Assembly: GCA_949316235.1 (NCBI GenBank)
Contig: OX438748.1
Coordinates: forward strand, 8,745,001 to 8,809,000
Length of the DNA: 64,000 nt
DNA from: Oegoconia quadripuncta
Lineage: Eukaryota; Arthropoda; Insecta; Lepidoptera; Autostichidae
Reading direction: 5' to 3'
In this document: piece after piece, positions 1 through 9,517 of the stretch
Position numbering within the stretch: the stretch's first letter is position 1
Layout: the number at the start of each line of letters is the position of its first letter
Position numbers and translations under genes: made by a program
The notes under the pieces: model-generated
The model's database searches: none
What the model saw: the letters and a program-made list of their open reading frames with translations, nothing else
What the model was told of the DNA's origin: nothing

Positions 1-126
1 AATATTAAAGTTCTAACGGTTTAAAATCAATAGCTATGGTGGTCACACCGATTACAATGTTTAACGTTTTATCCTCGTGCTTGTATAAATTTAAAGGTTG
101 TAAAGGAAAATATGGGTATGAATATC

Positions 127-280
127 ATGTTTGTATGATGTAAACGAGCATTCATTCCCGAGTTATTGATGATTACATAAATATTTACATATGTTTATCC
201 GTTATCTAGTATCCGTAGAATGTACAAGATTGCTTAGATGATTGGTGTAAGTGTCTGAAATATTTATTATTATTATTATC
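127..280 (+). repeat. SINE-B fragment, lacks tRNA head
   Basis: Matches the body of SINE-B (complete copy at 7770-8012): the GTTTGTATGATG block, CATTCATTCCCGAGTTAT, ACATAAATATTTACATATG, then ATCTAGTATCC and GATTGGTGTAAGTGT. It ends in a TTA-rich tail. The A and B boxes are missing, so the copy is 5' truncated and could not be transcribed by Pol III. Confidence 0.75.
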
Positions 281-675
281 TCTAACCATTGATAAAGGTC
301 GTGACAAATATTTGTACCCATTTGATTTTTTTCTAATTATAGTAAATTTTATTTTAAATCTAGAGGGATGGTAAAGTTTGTTGAGGCGTGATAAGGGGTA
401 AATTCGTTCTCCCGAGCTATGCAAGTCTTCACGCCCCATATACCTTCTTAGGGCACAGGAAATTACCTACCGCCAACTCGAATAACTCTTTTAAACCCAT
501 TTAGAAAATATTCTTACCTAAAGGTTGGAATTTCACCAAATGTTCCCGTTTCAGATAAACTGTGCGTAAGGTTTATGTGTTTTCACAGCCATGTGAAGTT
601 ACGATGTCGTTCACATGGTTTTGTTATATTGTTTTTGATGTTATAGCACTATTGAGAGTTGTATCAACTCATTCA
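281..675. other. No gene seen
   Basis: AT-rich stretch following the TTA tail of the SINE fragment. The short frames here have no recognisable domain and no codon-use signal. Nothing else is supported. Confidence 0.5.
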
Positions 676-955
676 GACGACCTGTTTGGTGTAGTGGTTA
701 GCAACTCTGACCACTATACCAAAAGGTTGCGGGTTCGAATCCCGCTAGGGGCATATGTTTGTGTGATGAATTCGAACATGTGTACCCAAGTTATGGATGT
801 TTTCATTTATAATAAGTATTTATTTACAAAAAAAAAGGTATTTATGTAGTACATCAACCATCTGGTATCCACAACACAAGCATATAGTTGCTTACTGTGG
901 AACTAGATGGCGCTGTGTGTATGTCTAAGAACATTTATTATTATTATTTATTATT
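676..955 (+). repeat. tRNA-derived SINE-A, near full length
   Basis: The head carries an A-box-like block (GGTGTAGTGGTTAGCAACTC) and a perfect B box (GGTTCGAATCCC), as in tRNA-derived SINEs transcribed by RNA polymerase III. The tRNA-unrelated body contains GTTATGGATGTTTTCATTTA, an A run and GGAACTAGATGGCGCTGTGT. It ends in a TTA-rich tail. Seven further copies lie in this window, on both strands (6050, 6979, 28040, 29051, 40303, 48745, 53730). The sequence between the boxes does not give a normal tRNA cloverleaf, so this is not a tRNA gene. Confidence 0.9.
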
Positions 956-1157
956 TATTCATGCGAATGTAAGTTCATTCCACCATATTTTGAAGTATTA
1001 GTAGTATCATTTTGCATCAAAATAAAGTTACCTAAGCAAATATAATATATTTTCTTACGTTTCTAATAGACAATCACATATAAAAGGATATGATAATAAA
1101 AACTTTTTAACAATACCTATTTAAGTATTTAACAAACTAATAAACTCGATAATATAT

Positions 1158-1288
1158 TTTGTATTTTGCTGACGCCATGTTGGATTTTTACTATAAAATG
1201 TATCCTATGACATTCCAGGTATTAAGACGAATCTAACGACACCATGCAACTCGAAATCGGTCAAGCCGTTCAGGCTATAAAGGCCTAA
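1158..1288 (-). repeat. Dispersed repeat E fragment
   Basis: Contains GCCATGTTGGATTTTTACTA and CAAGCCGTTCAGGCTATA. The same blocks recur at 3605, 18855 (+), 42850 and 50995 (+). The copy at 50995 gives the reference orientation. No coding capacity and no clear ends; the class is unknown. Confidence 0.6.
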
Positions 1289-1304
1289 TTTTAATTGCAT
1301 TAAA

Positions 1305-1410
1305 GCGGATGAGTTTTTTTACCGTAAGGAAAAAAATAGGGCATATTAGGTAAGTGAAATAGAAGGTATTGGCATAGGTAGTTTAATTTATTTTTTCTTC
1401 AAAACCATAA
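1305..1410 (+). repeat. Left half of palindromic MITE family F
   Basis: CGGATGAGTTTTTTTACCGT, then AAGGAAAAAAATAGGGCATA, TTAGGTAAGTGAAATAG and TTGGCATAGGTAGTTTAA. These match one arm of the complete palindromic copy at 62131-62520. The right arm is missing here. Confidence 0.7.
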
Positions 1411-1519
1411 AATATAATAAAATCTTAAATCAGACCAACTTAATAATAATTGCACATTGACTTGCAAATCTCTAAAAATGTAATTAGATAAATGTAATAT
1501 ACAAAGACATAAGGTACAA

Positions 1520-1665
1520 CATTTGTGATACTTCTGTTAATTGGATGGGGAAGAGACTGGTTACCCACAACACAGGGAATCCTAGTGTGGGGACCAGGGC
1601 TTCCTCATTGCTTATATTGTAACTGTGTTTTTGACACAATAAATGATTTTTTCATTTTTTTTTAC
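1520..1665 (+). repeat. Possible retroposon 3' end
   Basis: A segment less AT-rich than its flanks (GGTTACCCACAACACAGG, CTAGTGTGGGGACCAGGG) ends in a poly-A-signal-like ACAATAAATGATTTTTTC and a T-rich tail. This resembles the 3' end of a non-LTR element or processed transcript. No second copy was seen in the window, so the call is tentative. Confidence 0.3.
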
Positions 1666-2181
1666 TTTACATGTAGCGTTTGTTTTTGCTTACGATACTT
1701 TATGAAATAATTTTACTTGGAGTTTAGACAAACAAACAAAATATTACCTTTCTAGCTATTATGAACCACTTTACGAATGGCGTGTTTAAACTGTATGTCA
1801 ATTCTATACTACCGTTGCAGCTGCGATCATTGTTAGATAGTCGTTTGTAAGCTGCACGACACAGACAGCTTGACAGCTAGAGCTCTGCAGAGACACTGGA
1901 GACTTCACAGACACTAGATAAGGCACTCCGATGAAATTTATAGATTTTTCACGAGTAGAGATTTCGTATTGTCTTTTACAGGATTCCGCACGGTGGTTCA
2001 CTGGTCTGAATGTTGTATTTATTACGATATTTTGCTACTACGTCTTAGCTACGGCAACTCTGTCTATTTGTCCATCAAACTTTCCCTTTTTACGAAACAA
2101 CAAGTAGAGATAGATTGTTCCTACACATTGTTACACTGCCCCGGAAAACATAGGGACATTTAAAAATTCATTTGACGGATA
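1666..2181. other. No gene seen
   Basis: Overlapping short frames on both strands (about 60-65 codons) have no recognisable domain, and neither is better than the other. No repeat matching other parts of the window was found. Confidence 0.45.
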
Positions 2182-2518
2182 TTTTTTTTTTTTAATTATG
2201 CACAACGGGTTGGTACTTGACCTCAATCACACCTGATGTTAATTGAAGATAAGGTCGAAGGGGGAAGCGTACTGACCCGGAAACCCCAACACATTTGGGG
2301 GACTGGCTATCTTATCTCTGACAACCGGAACACAACAATGCTATTAACATTGCTGCTTTGCGGCAGATTTAGATACGATGGTGGTAGCTACCCAGGGGGA
2401 CATTTAAAATGCCCTACATACAAGCAACCAACTTAAACATGTACCCCGCTGGGGATCGAACCCGCGACCTCCGAATCGTAAACCCAATGTTGTTTACATT
2501 GAGCCACGGAGGCGGTTA
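2182..2518 (-). repeat. tRNA-derived SINE-C, near full length
   Basis: Read on the minus strand: head CCGCCTCCGTGGCTCAATGT with B box GGTTCGATCCCC, then a GC-richer body (GCCCTACATACAAGCAACC, CTGACAACCGGAACACAACA and CCCAACACATTTGGGGG on the plus strand). The 3' end is AACATCAGGTGTGATTGAGG, followed by CCAACCCGTTGTGCATAA and a long A tail, seen as the T run at 2181-2193. Ten other full or partial copies lie in this window. Confidence 0.9.
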
Positions 2519-2529
2519 AATTATTTATC

Positions 2530-2625
2530 GACTTCACTATTAACATCATCACCATCACATCAGCCATTGGACTGTTCACTGCAGAACATAAGCCTCCTCC
2601 ATAGATTTATTTCTTGTATGGATTT
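2530..2625 (-). repeat. RTE-type LINE 3' end fragment
   Basis: Antisense version of a common insect RTE tail: CATCATCACCATCACATCAG, CCATTGGACTGTTCACTGCA, then CATAAGCCTCCTCCATA. The same motif recurs at 13931 and 61031. Short and decayed. Confidence 0.5.
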
Positions 2626-3127
2626 CTGTACTGCACTTTATCTTACTAATTTCATTCTTGTATGGATTTCTGCATTGGTAGAAGTATGTAAATAGTTGTG
2701 GTTTCTTATGGGGCACGCCAAGGTATTGTCTTTAAGAACTGAGGAGAAGACATTGCGCAGTTTACCAAACACCGTCAACAACCATTATTCTAATACCTTA
2801 TCGTAATAATATACTTTACAGAATAGGTACCTTAACATTAGATTCCTTTACAAATATAAATTGCATACTGCAGAACTGTTTGCAGGTGGATGACAATGAG
2901 GACACTAGATTGGAGCGAAGCACGCGATCTCCACTCCGAACTAAACTGTATACTTGTGTTATTGCACTATATTTTGTTGTTGATATGAGCTCTCGACAAT
3001 GTTATTGATCTTAAGCGCGTTCAAATTTTTTAGTTCAATCAATGACGAGGTTTTTATACATTATGATAGATTAGAGTTCGTAAAATTGACAAATAATGTA
3101 AAACTGTAGTGGTAGAGCCACGCTGTA
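2626..3127. other. No gene seen; short direct duplication
   Basis: CTTGTATGGATTTCTG occurs twice about 41 bp apart near 2612-2670, a small local duplication. The rest has no recognisable feature. Confidence 0.45.
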
Positions 3128-3514
3128 AGCTGTTAGCTTGCAGCATGAATGGGCCGGCTCGACCGGGGAAGTACCACCCTCTCGCAGAAGACCGACGTCT
3201 GAGTAGTGGCATTTTGCCACTGCGCTTCGTCCGGTGAGCGAGGGCGCCGGAGGCCCACCTTCCAGTCTCTCTCCAGAATGGTAGCGGTATTTAAAGAGTT
3301 AGTACCCCAGGAGGGTACCAGCACTGCTGGAGAATCCCTCATCGCTCAGGCTGCCCTACTTATTCTGGGGTGGACACCTTCCTCAAAGGCCGGCAACGCA
3401 TCTGTGACCCTTTTGGTGTTGCGGGTGTCCATGGGTGGCGGTGATTGCTTTCCATCAGGTGACCCGCATGCTCGTTTGCCGCCCTATAAAAAAAAAAAAA
3501 AGAAAAAAAAAAAA
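3128..3514 (+). mobile_element. Non-LTR retroposon 3' end with A tail
   Basis: A GC-rich island about 350 bp long in AT-rich DNA (GGGCCGGCTCGACCGGGG, CTTCGTCCGGTGAGCGAGGG, CATCGCTCAGGCTGCCC, TGTCCATGGGTGGCGGTGAT) ending in a long A-rich run at 3487-3514. I recognise the sequence type as an abundant lepidopteran LINE/SINE tail, and the sharp composition edge and A tail support retroposition. A 124-codon frame inside it runs through the poly-A as a lysine run, so it is not a real gene. Confidence 0.75.
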
Positions 3515-3604
3515 CTGGTCGACCCAAGAGACTTACATCACTCAAAGAATAAATATTGCCATCTAGCGAGTTATACGTAATAAATAACTATTTATTTAAA
3601 AACC

Positions 3605-3665
3605 AAAAAACCCGACAGCATACTTTGTATTCACCACGTTGGATTTACCATAAAAAGTAGCTTAA
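3605..3665 (-). repeat. Repeat E fragment
   Basis: AAAAAACCCGACAGCATACTT, CCACGTTGGATTTACCATAA: the same order as 42850-42930. A short relic. Confidence 0.5.
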
Positions 3666-3694
3666 TTTCCCAGACACAATTAAAATCAATTATA

Positions 3695-3775
3695 TGAATT
3701 GTTTATATGTATGTGCTAGATGATTGGTGTAAGTGTCCGAAATATTCATTTTATTTATTTAGTTATTATATCTGG
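3695..3775 (+). repeat. SINE-B 3' end fragment
   Basis: CTAGATGATTGGTGTAAGTG, then TCCGAAATATTCATTTTATT, as at the 3' end of SINE-B copies at 127-280 and 52947-53130. Confidence 0.6.
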
Positions 3776-3889
3776 AAAATTAAGCTGTTTTTGATTCTAA
3801 TCGCTATATATAATATCATATTAACACATTGCAAAGTTTTACCGGCTAGCGTTAGGGTTCTCTCAATAGCAAAAAAATCTGAAATTTAA

Positions 3890-4595
3890 CAGACGTTCAT
3901 ACCGCAAGACTGGTTTACTTTAGCCATTTCCACAGCTTGATGTCATATAGCATATTGTTGTGGGGAAACGCTGCTGACATACATATCATTTTTGTTCTGC
4001 AGAAGCGTGCTATTCGTGCCATTTATAAATTAGGACTTAGAGTGTCTCTTAGAGATAAGTTTAAGGAAATTAATATCTTAACAATGACTTCTCAATACAT
4101 TTGTTATATGCAAAAAAATATAACCTTATTCGCTAAAAATAGTGATAGGCACAATGTTAATACAAGGAATAAGAACTAGTAATCCGTTTATGTTAGCCGA
4201 CTTCATAAAGTTAGTAAATCGTTCAAAGGGCAATGTATACGCTTTTATAATAAGGTTCCAGTAGACATTCAAAATTTGCCTTTAAATAAATTTAAAGCAA
4301 TCATAAAACAGAAATTATTAGCAAAAGGCTATTATAAAATCACTGACTATTTGATTGATAAGCAAGCATGGACATAGCTATCTTATTATTCATATAATTA
4401 TGAAATCACAAATTGTAACCCATAATCTGTTTAAAAGAGCAACCCTAGAGTTTCTTGCTCGTTCTTCTCTGGGGAGTCAGCTTTGTGAATGAGCCGTAAA
4501 TTTAAATGTAATATTAATAGTGACGTTTTCAAGTGATAATTTTATCCTATGAAATAAAATATTTTGATTTGATTTGATCTGATTTAGCGAGAATC
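3890..4595 (+). pseudogene. Jockey-like LINE, RT C-terminus and 3' UTR
   Basis: The first frame (3937-4179) encodes ILLWGNAADIHIIFVLQKRA and IRAIYKLGLRVSLRDKFKEI, typical of the region after the palm domain of Jockey-clade reverse transcriptases. After a frameshift near 4180 the protein continues as VPVDIQNLPLNKFKAIIKQK and GYYKITDYL to a stop near 4377. The 3' UTR includes GACGTTTTCAAGTGATAATT and ends in TTTGATTTGATTTGATC, a short tandem tail of LINE type. A second copy of the same family lies at 48185-48695. 5' truncated and broken, so inactive. Confidence 0.8.
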
Positions 4596-5399
4596 ATTAA
4601 TTTTTTTTATTCAGTCAACAATACTGTATTCTATGGAATATGGATATCCTGAATATAACTAATTTACTCGATGCATGCACTGTGTGGACTCTATCTTGCT
4701 ATTGGTATTCCACCGGTACACTGAGCATACTTGGCACTGTATGACCATGCCACAATCAAATGGGATAACATTCCTTGTTAGTGGAAGCTAAAGAGAACAT
4801 TCAGCCAATCTGTGTGTTTGTGTCGGGCAACTAAAACAACACAGCTCCGTGTTTTACATCTCATTTGTTGAAGAGCGGGACTTGCGGAAGCCCGGGAATT
4901 TTGCGGCTCATCTGGCGGTACACGATGCGTTTTTGCTTCAAACGTTTGATAATTTAGTTTAGTGTACATTTCAGTTCCTGCTGGACGTTTCGATTTATTC
5001 AATTTAATGAACTTGATTTTCATGTTGGGTTTAGTGAGTTAACGCCAGATTTGGTCTGTATAATCTCGTGTTCTATTCAGTTATGCAAGAATTGGATTTA
5101 AAATTTTGAAATGAGGTTTTATTATGTGTTGGCCATTATGTAAGATATATCAAAAATCTTTAAATTTATGTCGAAAGTACGTTGTGCAATAAGTAAAATC
5201 ACGTCAATAACTGTGTAACAAAAAAAAAACAAAGGCGAGGCTGCATAGAAAACTAAAAAAAAATAAAGAAGCTATTTCTGTAGCTGTTTTCGGTTGGGAG
5301 TAGATTTAAATATTAGAATTTTCTATTAGGTGCGCTTACAGGTCATTATGGAAAGAGGTACCAATTACTTAAAATTCAACCAGCAGAGCATTCAACAAA
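4596..5399. other. No gene seen
   Basis: The minus frame at 4778-5023 (81 codons) has no recognisable domain. Two A runs lie at 5220-5265. Nothing else is supported. Confidence 0.45.
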
Positions 5400-5729
5400 G
5401 AAAAGGAATCAATGAAACACCTTCTGTGTGACTGTGATACCATAGCCGCAAGGCATATGCATCATCTGGATATGGAATGTTCTGAACCTAGTGACTATGC
5501 TCTTTCCACTAACCTGTGTCATAAAACTTATGAAGTCTATAGGTTGGCAGTAGGAGAAGGGGAAGCAGGGGAAGTGCACAAAAGATCCCGATTGGATCGA
5601 AGTGCCTTTGGGCATTATGTCCAACTGCACGGCAAATATAAGAATAGTATTAAGATGTTAGAAGTTACAAGGCAGGGTATCTTAGCAGGGGACAAACAAA
5701 AGTTAGCTATAACCTATTTTGAACGTTAA
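5400..5729 (+). pseudogene. Possible LINE RNase H tail fragment
   Basis: A 105-codon frame starts MKHLLCDCDTIAARHMHHL, which resembles the end of the RNase H domain of R1-type non-LTR elements (histidine, then paired cysteines in LLC.C, then R..HL). The second half, SYEVYRLAVGEGEAGEV-like, is not recognised. No RT motifs precede it, so it would be a 5'-truncated relic. An unrelated origin cannot be excluded. Confidence 0.35.
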
Positions 5730-5915
5730 TTACAAATACCGACATGCAACTCAATACATAATAGAATGCAAGATTTTAGAGCTTGTTTTTCCCTTTTCTG
5801 TCTTTTGGACATTCAGGTATTTGTTTATTTAGTATAGTACATATTGATTAAAAACTTTTTAGTTATTTCATATGTATTAATATTGAAGATCTACTTTATA
5901 TGCCTACATAATGTA

Positions 5916-6045
5916 TATACCGGATGAGGTTTTTACCGTAAGGAAAAAATAGGGCATATTAGGTAGTGAAATAGAAGGTATATTGGCATAGTTAGTTTTT
6001 TTTCTTCAAAAACGCACGCGCTTGCCAAATATTGATACGACAGGC
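5916..6045 (+). repeat. Left half of MITE family F
   Basis: TATACCGGATGAGGTTTTTA, CCGTAAGGAAAAAATAGGGC, ATATTAGGTAGTGAAATAG and TTCTTCAAAAACGCACGC align with 62131-62260 of the complete copy. The right arm is absent and SINE-A follows directly. Confidence 0.7.
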
Positions 6046-6049
6046 GGAA

Positions 6050-6318
6050 TTCCTGTTGGGTGTAATGGTTAGAAACTCTGACTACTATACCAAAAGGTCG
6101 CGGGTTCGAATCCCTCGAGGGGTATATGTTTGTATGATGAATACAGACATGTGTTCCCGAGTTATGGATGTTTTTCATTAACATATTTATTTATTTACAA
6201 AAAAAATGTATTTGTGTAGTTTATCAACCACCTAGTATCCATAAGACAAGCTTAGTTGCTTAGTGTGGAACTAAATGGCGCTGTGTATATGTGCAAAGAT
6301 ATTTTTTTTAAATAATAT
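6050..6318 (+). repeat. SINE-A copy
   Basis: Head GGTGTAATGGTTAGAAACTC with B box GGTTCGAATCCC, body GTTATGGATGTTTTTCATTA, 3' part GGAACTAAATGGCGCTGTGT, and a T/A-rich tail. It abuts a family F half-element on its 5' side. Confidence 0.88.
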
Positions 6319-6978
6319 ATCTAATATATTTGCAGATGTCGTTTGATATCTATAGTCGATATGGTTGGGCTATATCGGTGACGTCCATTTTTCAATGGAT
6401 CTCGACAAATTCGGGGGAATTTGTAGTTTTGCAAGTGTTTTCAATATAGACACGCAAAGTTTGCTGTTTTATTATACGTAGGTATAGAGAGAAGATATAT
6501 GTATATACATACATAAATAATGTCACAACTTTTATCCCAAATGGACTGGTCCGAGGGATTCTGTTTGTAGTCAGCAGCTGGAATGCAAGTCAGTATGTAT
6601 ACGAAATATAATTTCAGAATAACAGGCCATTTCATAGTTAATCCAAATTATTTATCAAGAATTTAATTAAATGTGGAAATAATAGGAGGTTCTTCTGAGC
6701 CCATTTATTGTATCGAGTATAATCAAAGTTCATGATAACCCGGGGTCAAGTTCACGCCTAACTCCTTAATTAGTGTTTGGAAACAATCCGAAAAAGTTTG
6801 TTGGACTGGCCCGAACTATTAATTGCTTCATCTCAAGTATTCGACGTTTCGCGAAGGTTTTTGTTACAGTGATCTAGTGGCCAATTCCTCAATTCAAGGT
6901 TTTTGGGGTGAGCACGTAATCTGCTAAGTATCGTGGGGTTTCCGTTGCAGACAATTCTTCCTTGAGATAAAGACGGAC
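6319..6978. other. No gene seen; one repeat R relic
   Basis: GTCACAACTTTTATCCCAAA followed by TGGACTGGTCCGAG (about 6521-6554) is a reversed relic of the repeat R 3' end (compare 21665-21710). The rest, including 6660-6960, has no recognised feature. Confidence 0.45.
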
Positions 6979-7310
6979 TGACGACCTGCTTGGTGTAGTG
7001 GTTAGAAACTCTGCTATACCAAAATGAATAGAGACATATGTTCCCGAGTTATGGATGTTTTTCATTTATATATGTACTAGCTTTCCGCCCGCGGCTTCGC
7101 CTGCGTGGAATAACTTTATCGCGGAAATTTACAAACAAATATACAAACACAAACCAACGAACAAACATACATTCAAACTTTCGCATTTATAATATTAGTT
7201 AGATATCAACTATCTAGCATCTACTATACAAGCCTAGTTCCTTAGTCTAGAACTAGAGGGCGCTGTGTGTAAGTGCAAAAATATTTATTTTATTTATATT
7301 TAAAAAAATA
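6979..7310 (+). repeat. SINE-A interrupted by repeat G
   Basis: 5' part 6979-7077: CCTGCTTGGTGTAGTGGTTA, with an internal deletion that removes the B box. The 3' part resumes at about 7204: ATCAACTATCTAGCATCTAC and CTAGAGGGCGCTGTGTGTAA. Repeat G sits between them. Because the B box is gone, the copy should be transcriptionally dead. Confidence 0.8.
7078..7203 (+). repeat. Repeat G nested in SINE-A
   Basis: TAGCTTTCCGCCCGCGGCTT, CGCCTGCGTGGAATAAC, a CAAACAAA-rich stretch, then TTCGCATTTATAATATTAGT. This is a dispersed repeat very common in butterflies and moths. Other copies: 13505, 20980, 23395, 33257, 47685, 54068, 56913. Its position inside a SINE shows it moved after that SINE inserted. 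Confidence 0.75.
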
Positions 7311-7424
7311 ATACTATTACTATGTAAAGGAGCGACACTCTCCTCTCCCATTTAAGTCACCCACATTTAAGGAGTACGGCCAAGGGTACATTCCTCGAAT
7401 GCGCGGCCACTTGAATCATAGGCC

Positions 7425-7500
7425 CGTATTAATATAACCGTTCTCAAGATAGAGATGACCTTAAGTTAACGTTTGAGAATCTGTTGAATATTAAAACAGT
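7425..7500 (+). repeat. One end of Harbinger-like MITE (as at 17608)
   Basis: GGCCCGTATTAATATAACCG, then TTCTCAAGATAGAG: the terminal sequence of the MITE at 17608-17935. The other end is not found nearby. Confidence 0.5.
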
Positions 7501-7509
7501 ATAATATAG

Positions 7510-7620
7510 GGCACGTAGTCAATGTAAACAACATAGGGTTTACGAATCGGAGGTCGCAGGTTCGATCCTTAGTGGGTACATGTGTAGTACTCGTTTCGGT
7601 GGGTGGCCCTACCATTATAC
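7510..7620 (+). repeat. SINE-C head fragment
   Basis: AGTCAATGTAAACAACATAG, GGTTTACGAATCGGAGGTCG, B box GGTTCGATCC, then ACTCGTTTCGGTGGGTGG. The body and tail are missing, which is unusual because retroposition normally loses the 5' end. Confidence 0.65.
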
Positions 7621-7769
7621 GTAAAATAATTTTTCGACCGCTTCAGTACAGCCCCGTATTTTCGCTGAGAGTGTGAAATCGTCTTGGTGTCGCGAGTTTT
7701 GGGGCTTTACGAGGGGTTGAGAGCTCAAAAGACGTGTATCGGCTAGGGCTACAAGATGGTGAAAAGTCA

Positions 7770-8012
7770 AAAAAAATTATAAATATAAATATATTTCGGA
7801 TACTTACACCAATGATCTAGTCCCAAACTAAGCAAAGCTTGGACTATGGATACTAGATAATGGATAAACATACATAAATATTTATATAAACATCCATGAC
7901 TCGGGAATAAATGTTCGTATTCATCACACAAACATTTACCCCTAGCGGGATTCGAACCCGCAACCGTTGGTTTCGCTGACAGGGTCACTATCCACTACAC
8001 CATCCGGTCGTC
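7770..8012 (-). repeat. SINE-B, near full length
   Basis: Minus-strand head GACGACCGGATGGTGTAGTG with GATAGTGACCCTGTC and a perfect B box (GGTTCGAATCCC), then GTTTGTGTGATGAATACGAA, TTATTCCCGAGTCATGG, ATTATCTAGTATCC and GGACTAGATCATTGGTGTAA. It shares the GTTTGTGTGATGAATAC block with SINE-A but differs in the head and 3' half, so A and B are related families. Used here as the reference copy. Confidence 0.88.
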
Positions 8013-8399
8013 AAAATTATTATTATTTTTATTATTGTATGAAATATATATATATTTTTTTTTAATAAAAACTGGTTTCGCGTTTGACTACAATCTCACA
8101 AATTGTGATAAAATCCTTTTTTTTTATTAATTTTCAATGTACCCGAAAATGGCACGAGATCTGAGGAACGTTTATACCACAGGTTTATACCTTGGAACCT
8201 TGTAAAACGTTTTTACTAAAGTTCCTACACGTTTTACTAGTAAGTTTGCACAAACATTTAGCTTCCGAACAACGGACATCACAATAGGTATCCACGACCG
8301 AATAATATCCTTGTTTTCACGTTCCGGCATCGGAAAACAAGAGGGCCTTACTTCCTCGCTCACCTAACTGTATAATTCAATAGATAGGGCGAATTAAAC
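8013..8399. other. No gene seen
   Basis: ATT and TA-rich simple sequence at about 8015-8075. A minus-strand frame (8172-8363) has no recognised domain. Confidence 0.45.
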
Positions 8400-8660
8400 G
8401 CGGTGTAATAGGTAGTAATTTGAGGGGGGTCGTTAAAAGTTTACTAGCGATCGCCGTCCGCCCCGGTCGATTTATCAGCTCCCAGGCCATTAGCGAAGCG
8501 ACTCGTTGTTCTTTTCTGGGGGCACGGCCGTGCCCCCACCAAGTCGAGCAAAAAAGCGTCACGGCCGTACCATCCTTTTCTCGAAGCAACTCAGACCATT
8601 TTCGACCCCCTGTAACTTCGTTGTGGATAAAAATAGAAGACTGAAATTTTCAGTAACTAT
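8400..8660 (+). repeat. Repeat H with 20-bp perfect palindrome
   Basis: Contains CAGGCCATTAGCGAAGCGAC, TTTTCTGGGGGCACGGCCGT and CCCCCACCAAGTCGAGCAAA. GGGGGCACGGCCGTGCCCCC at 8518-8537 is exactly self-complementary. A shorter related piece lies at about 8998-9045 (GTAGTGCCCCTGCCAAATCG). I recognise this as a dispersed lepidopteran repeat type but not its class. Confidence 0.55.
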
Positions 8661-9150
8661 GCAGGCATTGTAAAGACACGTATATTTAAAATTTCATTCA
8701 ATTTGAACCAGCATTTTAAGAATTATAAGGGGTCAAATTTCTTAATTTTGTCAGTCACTGACTCACCGATCATCAAAATTCTAAGGCACTTCTAGCAGAC
8801 CTAGAAGCTTCAAATTTGGAATATAAGTAGTGTTTGGTGTATGAATCAAGGAAAAACTAAAAAATCTAGAAAAGACAGCAAAGAAAATTAAGCCCATACA
8901 GCCAAGTCTTCAGTTAATTAAATTTTTCAATATTTTATTTTACGGCAATTATTATTATTGCGTGCGAAGCCGCGGGTTTAAGCTAGTCCCATATAAATAT
9001 AGGCGCATGGTAGTGCCCCTGCCAAATCGAGCAAAAAATGGGTATTCCGGTGATGAAAACACGTGTATTAAATTATTTATTAATGCAAAAAACGTACCTA
9101 CGTGCGTATTCGTGCTTATTACGAGTGCGTAAGGTTGTATAATTATATAC
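8661..9150. other. No gene; second repeat H piece
   Basis: Includes the partial repeat H copy near 9000 and GTGCGAAGCCGCGGGTTTAA near 8960, both repeat-like. No coding signal. Confidence 0.45.
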
Positions 9151-9300
9151 CACGCGCTGCGATGCTAGCGAGTGAGCGCGGGCCGTTACTACGCGCTGCG
9201 CGGTGCTAGCGCGAGGGCGCGGGGCGGGGACAGTGGCGGGGCGCGCGGAAAGGTGAATGTCGCCGAGCGAGCAGCAGCCGCGCTCATACGCGCGAGCGAC
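9151..9300. promoter_or_regulatory. CpG-rich block with tandem GCGC repeat
   Basis: About 150 bp of very GC/CpG-rich sequence in AT-rich surroundings. It contains two tandem units of about 39 bp, each starting ACGCGCTGCG, with GCTAGCG and GAGGGCGCGGGGCGGGG following. A short frame begins at 9257 but is not recognised. It could be a promoter, a transposon-internal GC-rich segment or a divergent repeat. The regulatory reading is inference from composition only. Confidence 0.3.
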
Positions 9301-9517
9301 CCAATGCTGTTCGGATGTGCCCAGAATTCTTACCTATAAGTTTGCGATTTTCATTGATAATTTCGATTGCTATATTAGTTTGACGACTAAAGGCTACTCT
9401 CATTGGTTTACTGATATTATTTGCTTACAATTTGGACGTTGTTCGGATAAATAATTTAAATAAATTAAATATTGATACTTTAAGTACCTAAGTATCTACA
9501 AAATACAAAAAGAAATG

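Noticed and set aside
742..756. Strings such as GGTTCGAATCCC suggesting tRNA genes (also at 7940, 28240, 31306, 41310, 44697)
   Set aside because: All are SINE heads: the same flanking body follows each one, and the arms do not form a normal cloverleaf.
3206..3580. 124-codon plus-strand frame
   Set aside because: Lies inside a retroposon tail and translates the poly-A as a long lysine run.
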